A stretch of 64,000 bases of DNA from the NCBI RefSeq assembly GCF_030384665.1, contig NC_083673.1, positions 691,501 through 755,500 on the forward strand, read 5' to 3'. Below are positions 30,664 through 40,190 of the stretch, piece after piece. Both the position numbers and the translations under genes were made by a program. Below the pieces are notes generated by a model. That model had not been told where the DNA came from. It did no database searches and saw only the letters and a list, made by a program, of their open reading frames with translations. Position 1 is the first letter of the stretch. The number at the start of each line of letters is the position of its first letter. The stretch comes from Lodderomyces elongisporus. Lineage: Eukaryota; Ascomycota; Pichiomycetes; Serinales; Debaryomycetaceae.

Positions 30664-31632
30664 CTATGTTGGGCGCAAAATTTTGTCTAGCTTAGCATTT
30701 TGTAAGTGCAATGCAGGGATCATCCATTTACCGCATGAGCATCTAGAACCTTTCCAACTGTATCCCCCTACTTTTGTCGTACATTTTGGACATTGGAACT
30801 TGCCCTCTATTTCCCCCTTTTCCAACTCATTTCTCATCCAGTTTACTGGCTCGCTAAAGAAATAATGAGAGCAGTCATTGCTTGCTTCTTCAACAGAGAT
30901 GATCCTCCTTGAGTTAGGTGCGGTTTTAATAAATTTCGATTGTCGAGACTCTGCCTCTGGTGGTTGGTGCTCTTCGATTTCTGATTCTGTAGCCAAGACT
31001 TGTCGGCACTTTCTGCATCGCAATGTATAGGTACTTTTGTTCACTGCAGCGTCTGGATCCACAAATACCTTGTTCATGGTTGCTTCGCGCAATGCAGAGC
31101 CAGTGGGGTCAATTTTGAGCGATAACGATTTTAAATACTCTTTATATGTCTCATTATCCAAATCCAACTTACAATTCATGGACTCGTATAGCTTAAGTTG
31201 TTCCATGAATGCCGGGTTGGGAGATGCTTCGGGTGACTTTCGTTGGACAGCGTGGAGGGTCTGTTCCACGGTCAACTTGTGTTTCTTCATGAGGTATGCC
31301 ATTATCACAGCTACAGACCGCGATACTCCCTGGGAGCAATGTACTAGCACTTTCCTGCCTTGCGATGCGGCATGGTCAATAAACTCAAATGTTTCATCAA
31401 GGTGAGGTAAAAGGTTTGTGGTTTCTTCGTCGGTTATTGCAATCTGTTTCCATTTATATGCTGTCTTGTACTGTTCCTTTATGTCACCTGGTATAACTGA
31501 TAGAATATCGCTAATCCCATATTCTTTCTTCAAGTCTTCTTGATTATTCAAGGGTTCTATCGAAGAGAGGTATACGCCTCCTAAAATCCTAACTGCCAGC
31601 ATTAGTCTTTTAATGGAGAAATGACAAACCAA
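30664..31632 (-). CDS. YVH1: Yvh1 dual-specificity phosphatase, 60S maturation factor
   Basis: A 322-residue protein. The phosphatase domain (about 10-155) has the active site HCSQGVSRS at 98-106 with Cys99 and Arg105. The C-terminal zinc-binding domain has CRKC (about 205), CSHYFFSEPVNWM (about 253) and CPKCTTKVGGYSWKGSRCSCG (about 279-299, quoted as pieces). In yeast the zinc domain lets Yvh1 release Mrt4 from pre-60S particles so that the stalk protein P0 can load; phosphatase activity is dispensable for this. Length is slightly below S. cerevisiae (364). Confidence 0.95.
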   Translation of the reverse strand: MVCHFSIKRLMLAVRILGGVYLSSIEPLNNQEDLKKEYGISDILSVIPGDIKEQYKTAYKWKQIAITDEETTNLLPHLDETFEFIDHAASQGRKVLVHCSQGVSRSVAVIMAYLMKKHKLTVEQTLHAVQRKSPEASPNPAFMEQLKLYESMNCKLDLDNETYKEYLKSLSLKIDPTGSALREATMNKVFVDPDAAVNKSTYTLRCRKCRQVLATESEIEEHQPPEAESRQSKFIKTAPNSRRIISVEEASNDCSHYFFSEPVNWMRNELEKGEIEGKFQCPKCTTKVGGYSWKGSRCSCGKWMIPALHLQNAKLDKILRPT

Positions 31633-32137
31633 GATGAGCGCTGAAGAAGAGATGCCCTAAAAGAGAATGCCGCCAAAAATAAATGCCCCAGAAGAAAATG
31701 CGCGTTTCATATTAAAAAAAAAAAAGAAAAAAAAAAGAATAGACTTAGATATATAGTTAATATCAGATTGATTTCAACGCTGTGCTCTTTATAAAACTTT
31801 ATTTAGCCAAAAGACATATCCAATACGCCGCATAGTATGTTGAAAGAAAAGTAGAGATAAAAGAAACATTGAGAATTTGAAAATGGCAACATCTTCATGC
31901 TCTTTATTCACATTAGGTCAATGATGATTGATAACCTTTTCATTTTTGTTTTTGTACTTTTTTTACTTATGATAACGATCATTACTATTACTCTTTGTTA
32001 AAATAAAAGATAAAATTTATTGACTAAGCTGAACTGAATTGAAATGTAAAACCCCGCATACATCAGGGAAAAACTAAAAGAAAAAAAAAACACCTCCTCT
32101 ACTTTTAAACACACGCCTCGATAGGCCATTTTGAAGC
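31633..32137. other. Intergenic: YVH1 upstream region and transporter 3' side
   Basis: A-rich runs at 31712-31738 and 32080-32090. The sequence 31633-31700 repeats AATGCC-like words. No gene is seen. Confidence 0.5.
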
Positions 32138-33817
32138 TTACTTGAAGCTCCAGAATCTCTTGAGTCCCCTAACATTCTCCTTAACCAATTCCCTGGTTGG
32201 TTTTTCGAAAATCTCGTCAATTTCTTCCAATGTCTTACCTTTAGTTTCAGGCATAAAGAGCAATTGGTAAATCAAACCAAGGAAAGCAATACCACCATAG
32301 AATCCAATCGTCAAACCAGTGTAGGTCATGGCAACTTTCATTCTGTTGAAATTGTAAGTCACAGTAAATGCCCACAAGTACAACAATGCCGAACAAATAG
32401 TCATACCTGCATTTCTACAGTTGATTGGGAAACTCTCTGATGGAACGACCCAGGTAAGACATGCATAGGAACCAAAGAAGAATTCGTAAAGGATGATACC
32501 TGTCAAGTATACACCCAAAGCGGCAGCCTTGTGTGTGTCAAGAGGGATCAAGTAACCAACACCAACGAGGACCAAACCGACTAAGAAACCAATCAAGTTG
32601 TAACCCCAAATACGACGACCAAATCTGTCCATGTACAAGATGGCTGGAATGGTACCAAACATCAATGAGGCACCACCAACCAAGGACATAAAGATGGCAT
32701 TTGTTTCACTAAATCCAATCTGTTTCATCAAAGTTGACATATAGTACATAACGGCATTGATACCAGTCAATTGTCCAAGGGACACCATCATTGCACCATA
32801 AACCAACGCACGTCTGTTTCTTGGCACTGTAAAGAGTTCCATCCATTCCTTAGCCTTGTTTCTTGTGAGGTTCTTTTCACGTTCGTATTCAACAGCCTGG
32901 ATCATTTGTATAAACTCGATTTTACTTTCTCTTAATTCCATATCTCTGAGCCTTGTGAAAATATTATATGCTTCGCCAAAGTTTCCTTTGTATGCAACGA
33001 ATCTTGGGGATTCAGGTAAGAAAAGCATTCCGAGAAACAAAATAGTTGAAAATACAATCGAGGAACCCAACATGTAACGCCATCCAGATTTGACATTGAT
33101 AAAGATTGCTGCAATGGCAAAGCCTAGAACCTCACCCACAGCGATGAAAAGTTGATAAGCCGAAGTGATTCCACCTCTTTTCTTTTTGCTGATGGCTTCA
33201 GCCAAGTACACACCCACGGTACCACCTTCGATACCGACACCCAAACCCAAGATGAATCTTCCTGCATACAACACGTTTGTTGAGTTTGTATTGTCAAACA
33301 CATCGCCAATTTGTTTTGGGATGGGGGCAGCGGCACACATAATAGCACCAATGGTGTAAAGTAAAATTGAAACCAAAAGCGAGTTCTTTCTACCGAGTTT
33401 TGCGAGCACGGAAATAAGGACACTTCCTCCCACGGCACCCAAGGGCATCAAAGCAGAGACCAAAGAGTTTTGGTGGTCGGTCAAGTGCAAAGCAGTATTC
33501 ATTTTGATGGCACCACTGATAATACTTTGATCGACACCACTCAAGATACCGGCAAAAGAGGCGAAACCACCCATGAAATATGTCATGTGGTCGACATTTT
33601 TGAATTTGATGGGAAACTCGAGTCTTTTTAAGTGGGTCAAGAAGGCACCATCTGATTTTTGCTGTTCACCCATCAACTTGTATTTTTCGATTTCCTCATC
33701 GAGGTCAAAGTTTGGGGCGCCACCTTCGTAAGAACCTTCATCGTGGTCGAATTGGATCTTTTCTTGATGATCAATAGTATCGGTGACCTTTTCTGTTGAG
33801 TCACTAAAGATAGTCAT
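32138..33817 (-). CDS. Sugar porter family MFS transporter
   Basis: A 559-residue, 12-segment transporter of the sugar porter family. Signatures seen are GVDQSIISG after the first segment, GRKNSLL, GRFILGLGVGIEGG, PESPRF near the end of the N-half, DRFGRR in the second half, and PETKGKTLEEIDEIF at the C-terminus. A hydrophilic acidic N-terminus of about 75 residues is longer than in bacterial relatives. It belongs with the Candida HGT-type transporters, but which sugar or polyol it carries cannot be read. The upstream region is 3.7 kb, with six CGGANNA words that match the Rgt1 consensus. Confidence 0.88.
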   Translation of the reverse strand: MTIFSDSTEKVTDTIDHQEKIQFDHDEGSYEGGAPNFDLDEEIEKYKLMGEQQKSDGAFLTHLKRLEFPIKFKNVDHMTYFMGGFASFAGILSGVDQSIISGAIKMNTALHLTDHQNSLVSALMPLGAVGGSVLISVLAKLGRKNSLLVSILLYTIGAIMCAAAPIPKQIGDVFDNTNSTNVLYAGRFILGLGVGIEGGTVGVYLAEAISKKKRGGITSAYQLFIAVGEVLGFAIAAIFINVKSGWRYMLGSSIVFSTILFLGMLFLPESPRFVAYKGNFGEAYNIFTRLRDMELRESKIEFIQMIQAVEYEREKNLTRNKAKEWMELFTVPRNRRALVYGAMMVSLGQLTGINAVMYYMSTLMKQIGFSETNAIFMSLVGGASLMFGTIPAILYMDRFGRRIWGYNLIGFLVGLVLVGVGYLIPLDTHKAAALGVYLTGIILYEFFFGSYACLTWVVPSESFPINCRNAGMTICSALLYLWAFTVTYNFNRMKVAMTYTGLTIGFYGGIAFLGLIYQLLFMPETKGKTLEEIDEIFEKPTRELVKENVRGLKRFWSFK

Positions 33818-36800
33818 TGTGAAGTGTAAAGTATTGGGTTATTGGTGAATTGAATCAAAAAAAAAAAAAAAAAAAAAGAAAAAGGAAAGACAATGAAAAA
33901 CAACAACAGAGTGGAATCTCAGTGTCCTTTATATACCAATTTCCATGGTCGCCAAAACTTGGAGTCACCAGATGATAAATTAGCTAGCGCAAACCCCAAC
34001 CACGCCTCCTCGTCTTTCATCTTACATCTCTCGTTTCTCAACTTTCTAAATTAGCCATTATCGTTCTTGTAACTCAGATGATGATAATGATAAATAATAA
34101 TAATATTATTATTAATAATAGTAGTAATGATGATGCACAACTCCAATACAAGGTGGGGAAGCCATGGGGGAGCAGGAAAAACTATGTAGGAAAAATTTCA
34201 TGTCAAAATGCTAAAGGTAAAAGCCCCCCAAAAAACAAGCTCCGAAGTTTGCTATTGTTCGCCTTAGTATCTTGCCCAAAAACTTGTATGTGTTCTTTCT
34301 TAGGTACTTAGTTTTTTTTTTTTTGATTTCATCTCTGTCTGTTCATTGCTTTTTGTCCTTCTTTTACTTTTTCTACTTTTCATCTCAATACATTTTTTTG
34401 ACGATTAGCCTAGTACCACAAAGCTATTGTCTTGCAATAAAGTTATTGTTCTTCCTCATCCTCCTCCTCCTTCTTCACCTTCCTCCTCTTCCTCTCTCCC
34501 TCCCCCCCACACACATACATACATACTTATAAAGTCGTTCCACATAGGTATAGGGAGCAAGAAGTTCAAATCCCATGGGGGAAGAACGCATCAATTACTA
34601 TTTCTTTTTTTTCATTTTTTCTCCACTATGCAGCAAATAATAAGGGTAAGCATGATTGTTCCCCCAATTGCCAAAAAGGATTCACCCTTACCCAACATCT
34701 GTGAAGAGTCGCCCTCTTCTCCGCTCATTAACTCGCTCGCTCACGTATGCTTCCCCTCTTCGTTAAGCCAACATCTTTGTTGTTTCTTTGTTGTCAAAAA
34801 TCCTGAGCAAATGTAAGTTTATCCGTGGGAACAAAAACCAAGTAAAATAAAAGATAAAAGAGGAATTGACAGAACCTTCATTAAACGAGAAACAAAAAAG
34901 AGTCCACATGATAAAAAAAATTAAAATACAATAAAGTGAAATGTGTTGGTTTCTATTATTTTTTTTGTCTTTCCTAATTATTCAACAAGCGGCTAGAGCA
35001 AGATTTTGGCAACTCAAGATCCATCATAACCCTTTGAGTGGCTATTTGGGGTGGAGGAGCTATCACTCACTCACACTGACTTAATTATTTCTCTATAATT
35101 ATAAAGCGTATCTGCAAAGACGCCTTTGGTTTGTCGGGTCGGATTAGAATGGTCGACAATCTTCATTTGCTCATTTGCTCATTTATTTTTCCTCAACATA
35201 TTCTCGGATTAAAGAAAAAGAAATAGAGAGAGAGAAAAAGAGAGGTGTTTGTGTAACTTACTTGGTTTCTTTTTCTTTTTCTTTTTTTTTTTAATCCGAT
35301 CCCCCAAAAAATAAAAATTGAAAAAAAAATTGAAAAAAAAATTCCAGTGAAACGTTTCATTTTGCTCTTTGCAAAATTTTCCACCTCAAAGAGTGATATA
35401 GCAATACATAAAGAAGTAGATGAAAAAGATGAAGTAGAGTAAGAAGAACAGGAAGTGGAAGGTGACTCAAAACGCGCTAAGTGCACACGATACTATGCTA
35501 GATTGTTTGTTTCTTTTTGTCTTTTTCTTTTTCTTTTTCTTTTTGTCTTTCAACATAAAATCCTAATTCTCGAATTTTTTACTGGGTGAGATTAGATTGC
35601 TTTGTGTGTCTTAATTTTTTTTTATATGGGGGGTAGGATGTAGAAACGGTAGACAATAATGTAATGCACCCGCCTTTGCCACAACATGTGTGCTCTATAT
35701 AACATAGCTGACTCCTTCAACACCTTTGCTAATTATCATCCCTTTAATTTTTATATGCCTCTTTCTCTATTTTCTTTTTTAAATTTTAAATGTTATATTT
35801 TCTATTTTTGCTTGGAACCTTTGTTGCATACTGGAAAATCTAGTTCGGAGAAGCGGGTGAAGTATTAATAGTCACAGGTCGGGAGATTCCGAAAAATAGA
35901 GCTCGTATTCATCTTTTATTATTTTTATTAATTTCTTTTTTCTTCTTCTTCTTCTTCTTCTTCTATGATTAATACGAGAGTGAGAGGGAGAGTGAGAAAG
36001 AGAGAGAGAAGAGAAAGAGAGTGTGTGTGTTGTGGTTATAAATTAATCCGAAACGAATTATTTAACTTTTTTTTTTTCCTTTGTTAAGGACAAACTTTAC
36101 CCTCCAAAAGATTATTGATGTAAATTTTTTGAAAATACAGACAAGGTGAAGTAGGGGGAAAATAATAGATAAAGAACATAGTAAAAGAATCTGGAGGAAG
36201 GGGAGGGATGGTTTGTACAGACACATTCATCCTGTGGTAAGCAATCAAGCAAGATAATTTGTTTGCTAAGCCCTTGCTAATACAAATTATTTTTAATTGT
36301 ACAAACATCCTACCCCACCTTACCCTCCTTCATCTCGCGCCTCTTTCTTTTCTTTTTTTTACACCTCGTGTCTCAAATAAATGTTGTAATTTAACTTTTT
36401 TTTCTTTCTTCTTCTTTTTTTTTTTTTGTGAAAATGGAGGAAGAAGGAGTTTTGAACAAAGAATGGAAGGTAAAAAGTAAAAACCAATTTTCTGCAAAGT
36501 ATCTCTTCTCTTTTTTTGTGGGGAGGAGGGGAGGGGGGACAGAAAGACGAAGGAAGAGGAAGAGAAACAGAATGTGGTGTAGTATGCATCTCGTCATATT
36601 CAAATGGGAGTTAAAAAAAAAGTTGAGTGTCTCAGAAAAATATATTTATCATCTTAGTGATCACGTGCCTAGATTGAATGTTATTAATTTATGTTGTTGT
36701 TTTTTTTTTTTGCGCAAGCACACACTTTCTCAAATTATCTACGGCAAAACAATAGAAAGATATTGAATAAAAAAAAGGAAAAATAAGAGTTTCACTAACA

Positions 36801-37494
36801 ATTTATTTGCACGAGAATGATACAAATTTTTAAACACATATATATGCATATATATATATAGACAGGTAAATTTTAATTATTATTTTTGTTTCTCTTTTTT
36901 TTATTTCAAAAACAATTTGCTGCAAATTTCTCATTTGTTAACATACAATGTTCAAAATGCCCTTGTAATGAAAGAACTAAAGACAAAGGATAACAAAAAC
37001 AAAAACAAAAACAAAAGGAAGCAGAGTGAATAGAGAAAAGAAAAGCTGCCAATACAATTAAGACAGCATCAACATCGAGTCTCTATCAGATAAAGAGTAC
37101 TCTGTAGAGCCACCAAAAGAACCTTCTTCTTCTTCTTCGTCTTCTTCTTGTTCTTCTCTTCCGATAATGAACCTTTACACACAAAAATTAAATGCAGTTG
37201 CCAAATAGATTATATCATCATATACCCACGCCACTCAGGAGTCTACCTATATATCACTCTCTTTGAGGAAAAATCTGTATGATGTTAAAATGGTCAGATT
37301 CTCTTTATTTGAATCTCACGAAAGTTGCAACATATATATATATATATATATATATATTATTTTAATTTTTTTTCTTTTTTTTATTTTCTCGGTCTTACAC
37401 AATAATGTTAGTACCACCACCACAATCTCTCGCTTGGGCATCATCTGCCGAGCGCACACCTAACACACATACATGTATTAGCTTATTATTCATC
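33818..37494. other. 3.7-kb intergenic upstream of the transporter
   Basis: I see no convincing protein gene; all frames are short and low-complexity. It contains an A run (33859-33880), GA and CTT microsatellites (about 35941-36030), T/C-rich tracts, a TCACGTG word near 36662, and a (TA)n run near 37331-37356. A less repetitive block at 34980-35160 may be regulatory. CGGANNA words are listed separately. Confidence 0.55.
34819..36050. promoter_or_regulatory. Cluster of CGGANNA (Rgt1-type) words
   Basis: Exact CGGATTA occurs at 35140-35146 and 35205-35211 and, on the other strand, at 35292-35298 and 36044-36050. CGGATAA (reverse) is at 34819-34825 and CGGAGAA is at 35846-35852. CGGANNA is the published Rgt1 consensus at hexose transporter promoters. 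The sites lie 1.0-2.2 kb upstream of the transporter start. Confidence 0.4.
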
Positions 37495-38373
37495 TCACAT
37501 TCCATTAGGTTCCAACTTTTTGATGTTGCCAAACACAGCATACTTTTGTTCAAACTCCACCGTCAAATGTTCCTTCAATTTAACCATTGAGTTCCCAAAA
37601 TGTTTGTTGCACAGCGGGCATTTAAACAGCGTAGTTTTTATAAGATCCTGCAAAAAAGTATTGTCCCTAGTGTGAAGTATAAAAGTAGGTTGTTTCAGAT
37701 CAAAATCGACATCTAATGTGCCACCAACATTATCAATATTGGATTCTTGGCTCTTGTCTGTTATTCTCCTTGCATTTGCTTTTTCTTGTTTTCTTTGCGT
37801 CATTAACTTATAGTACAGTCTGTTATATAGTGGATCCAACTCATCGAATGGGACAAAGAATTTAGTGGTAAACGAATTGTAGTGTTTTTTGTTTTTTAAT
37901 CGAGGTGAATGGAAATCCTTGGTCATAACATGTATATGCAAATTGCTCAATGAGGGAATTGAATGAATACCGGCTTGTATAAATGTATTTCTAAACTCTT
38001 GTAGTGCTGTTTCATCTATACAATTCTGCTCCACTATCGGCTCCATAACCAGCTCTACTCGCGGCTCCACCATAGTTTTCTGTATATTCTCTACAATCAT
38101 ATCCTTTGCCTTCTCCACATATATTCTTATTTGCTCGAACAATTCTTCACCACTAAAGTCGTCATAATCAGTATTGAACACATCCAAGGGATGCTTGTGC
38201 GTTACCTGCTGATGACGTGAAATCACCAACAAGTGTCTAATCGACTTGGGGAACAAATCCTTAATTATAACAACATTATCATCGAAAAAGAGAATAGAAT
38301 CAAGGTGTTTTTCTGGATTTACTATAAACTTCTGAAAAACGTCTTTAAAACTCATTTTGCTTTGTATACTCAC
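37495..38373 (-). CDS. HNT3: Hnt3, aprataxin-like DNA 5'-adenylate hydrolase
   Basis: A 292-residue HIT-domain protein with a C-terminal zinc finger, the aprataxin arrangement. The N-terminus is [15 protein letters not shown].., then RHLLVISRH (46-54), the HIT core [25 protein letters not shown] (144-168, key His at 145 and 147), and a C2H2-type finger [15 protein letters not shown] (about 254-271). Hnt3 removes AMP from abortive ligation ends in DNA repair. A second Met at residue 7 (38355) is an equally good start. A Glu/Val-rich insertion (about 100-118) and a linker near 196-210 are low in conservation. Confidence 0.92.
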   Translation of the reverse strand: MSIQSKMSFKDVFQKFIVNPEKHLDSILFFDDNVVIIKDLFPKSIRHLLVISRHQQVTHKHPLDVFNTDYDDFSGEELFEQIRIYVEKAKDMIVENIQKTMVEPRVELVMEPIVEQNCIDETALQEFRNTFIQAGIHSIPSLSNLHIHVMTKDFHSPRLKNKKHYNSFTTKFFVPFDELDPLYNRLYYKLMTQRKQEKANARRITDKSQESNIDNVGGTLDVDFDLKQPTFILHTRDNTFLQDLIKTTLFKCPLCNKHFGNSMVKLKEHLTVEFEQKYAVFGNIKKLEPNGM

Positions 38374-38779
38374 AAGAAAAAAAATAATTGGTAATCAGGA
38401 ATTTCTATATAAAAAAGGTCTATAAACAAAAGGTTTATGATTGTGAATGCAATGTGTGTGTGCTGTAATGTGTATGATGTTTATGATGTGATGTGTGTGC
38501 AGTGTGAATAATGTGTATGATGTGTATGATGTGTATGATGTGTATGATGTGTATGATGTGTATGATGTGTATGATGTGTATGATGTGTATGATGTGTATG
38601 ATGTGTATGATGTGTATGATGTGTATGATGTGTATGATGTGTATGATGTGTATGATGTGTATGATGTGTATGATGTGTATGATGTGTATGATGTGATGTG
38701 TGTGCAGTGTGTATTCTTTTCCTGTATTGTTTTCAATTCTTTTTCTTTTTTTTATGTCTGGCAAAAACAAAAATCCTCT
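38374..38779. other. PKR1-HNT3 spacer with minisatellite
   Basis: The 406-bp spacer is mostly the 9-bp repeat listed separately. It serves as PKR1 3' region and HNT3 promoter. Long open frames on both strands here arise from the repeat. Confidence 0.7.
38482..38711. repeat. 9-bp minisatellite bracketed by 25-bp direct repeats
   Basis: About 20 perfect copies of TGTGTATGA run from 38512 to 38691. The 25-bp sequence at 38482-38506 recurs identically at 38687-38711, overlapping the array end. A 9-bp unit without stop codons leaves most frames open on both strands, which produces spurious ORFs of 61-113 codons. Confidence 0.95.
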
Positions 38780-39151
38780 TTAAACTTTTCTCTTTCTTGG
38801 TTTGTCACCAACAACCTTGACAGGAACTGAAGTCGTATTACCATCGAGGTTCTCAAATCTCTCCTGGTTCTCCTGGTTCTCTTGATTGTTCATGTCTTTT
38901 TTCTCCTTTGCTGCATTCAATTCCTCATTACTCTGCAATTTCGCCTTTTGTAGCTCTGAAATAAACCAAATAACCGTTCCATACAACAATACTGCAATCA
39001 CAAGCAAATTGAAAAAATGTATAGATTTCGTAACATATATGAGTACTAGTAGCGAACTGATAAGCAAAATAAATGACCCATGAGTTGCAGTGATCAAGGC
39101 CGGTGTAGTGCCTGGTGTGAATATCGATTCCCACAAATCAATAATAAACAT
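38780..39151 (-). CDS. PKR1: Pkr1, V-ATPase assembly factor of the ER
   Basis: A 123-residue protein with two transmembrane segments (about 23-43 and 47-66). The family N-terminus is LWESIFTPGTTPALITATHGSF (7-28, quoted within limits: LWESIFTPGT..ITATH). GTVIWFISELQKAKL at the end of the second segment matches yeast Pkr1 closely. Pkr1 works with Vma12, Vma21 and Vma22 in assembling the V0 sector in the ER. The hydrophilic C-terminus is Lys/Asn/Glu-rich and ends KPRKRKV. Confidence 0.9.
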   Translation of the reverse strand: MFIIDLWESIFTPGTTPALITATHGSFILLISSLLVLIYVTKSIHFFNLLVIAVLLYGTVIWFISELQKAKLQSNEELNAAKEKKDMNNQENQENQERFENLDGNTTSVPVKVVGDKPRKRKV

Positions 39152-40190
39152 CGGGAGCTAGTGGATGGTACGTGTGTGTGTGTGTGTGTGTATCTATGTT
39201 GAAGGAACAAAGAGGTAAAGGGATTAGAATGCAGTCTGGCAGAAGGATCAACGAAATGAATAAACAAGTGTTTAGTGTAGCTATGAATGTAAGAATATGA
39301 GTATAACTGTTTTAGAGATCATTTGAACTTTCTGTTCCCTAATTTTTTTACTTCTACTTTTATTTTTATTTTTATTTTTATTTTTATTTTTCATTTTTAT
39401 TTCTATTCTCATTTTTTTGGTTATTTTTTTTTTTCAACTCTATTTGATTTTCTTTTCCTCTTTAACTCATTAATTTCTGATCCCAATAGTGTGTATTAGC
39501 AGGATATTTTAGCAGCACTTTACTGGAATAAAAGTATGCAAAGGAATGGTCCTTGGAAAGATAGGGTGAAATACATGAAATAAAAAACACAACAGACAAA
39601 CTGGCAACAACAACAACAACAACAACAAAATAAGGGCTTTGGAGAGTAGTAATTCTACCAAATTTACTGATGAATTTTGTCACATCTGCTCTTTGATCAA
39701 TGATTGACATGAACGATTCTTCTAACGGTAAGTTACAATGAATTTCTGGTAACTAGTAAACAGCTGCTACATTTTTGCAGTTACCTCAGCACTTTATTAC
39801 AAATACAAACCGACACTTTAAGTAATTAACCAACTAAACAGCTGGTTAGTTACCATCATCTCATACTCTTGAAAGTAATTAATGAGCTTATCAATCTTTT
39901 CCTCTACCTCCTTTCCTCTTCCTTTTCATTTTTCTGGTTTATTTTTATTTGCAAGGGGTTTTTGCAACATACCACCCAAAAAGTATAGTCTCTCATATTG
40001 GTTTGCAGTAGCAACAGCAGTTGCCTCCAGGTCGTGTGATGTGCTCAGTTTTGTGTGATCTGCCAAATTTTTAGAACCTGGTTGTAAAATCCACACTCGG
40101 TTGGCAAAAAAAAAGAAAACTAGTATTCTTCTTATGTCATTTTACATCAGCTTTTTCTATTTAATTAACTCTCATATCAACATATCAACA
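39152..40190. other. Intergenic PKR1 / NOT4
   Basis: Contains a (GT)n run near 39171-39191, a TATTTT repeat (39356-39400), and one possible small gene (39462-39710). The NOT4 promoter occupies the right part. Confidence 0.5.
39462..39710 (-). CDS. Possible small single-pass membrane protein
   Basis: An 82-codon frame with a balanced hydrophilic N-terminus (MSIIDQRADVTKFISKFGR), a hydrophobic segment at about 28-48 containing a Val run from a GTT repeat, and a mixed C-terminus ending HYWDQKLMS. Composition is more protein-like than neighbouring spurious frames. I do not recognise a family. It could be a real short gene between PKR1 and NOT4 or chance. Confidence 0.4.
   Translation of the reverse strand: MSIIDQRADVTKFISKFGRITTLQSPYFVVVVVVVASLSVVFFISCISPYLSKDHSFAYFYSSKVLLKYPANTHYWDQKLMS

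Noticed and set aside
34520..34600. tRNA-like B-box AGTTCAAATCC
   Set aside because: The flanking bases do not form a T stem or acceptor stem, and no A-box or cloverleaf could be drawn.
38395..38830. Several 61-113-codon frames on both strands (repeats of VYD, MCM, IHI, TSY)
   Set aside because: All arise from the 9-bp minisatellite, which lacks stop codons in most frames; there is no unique protein sequence.
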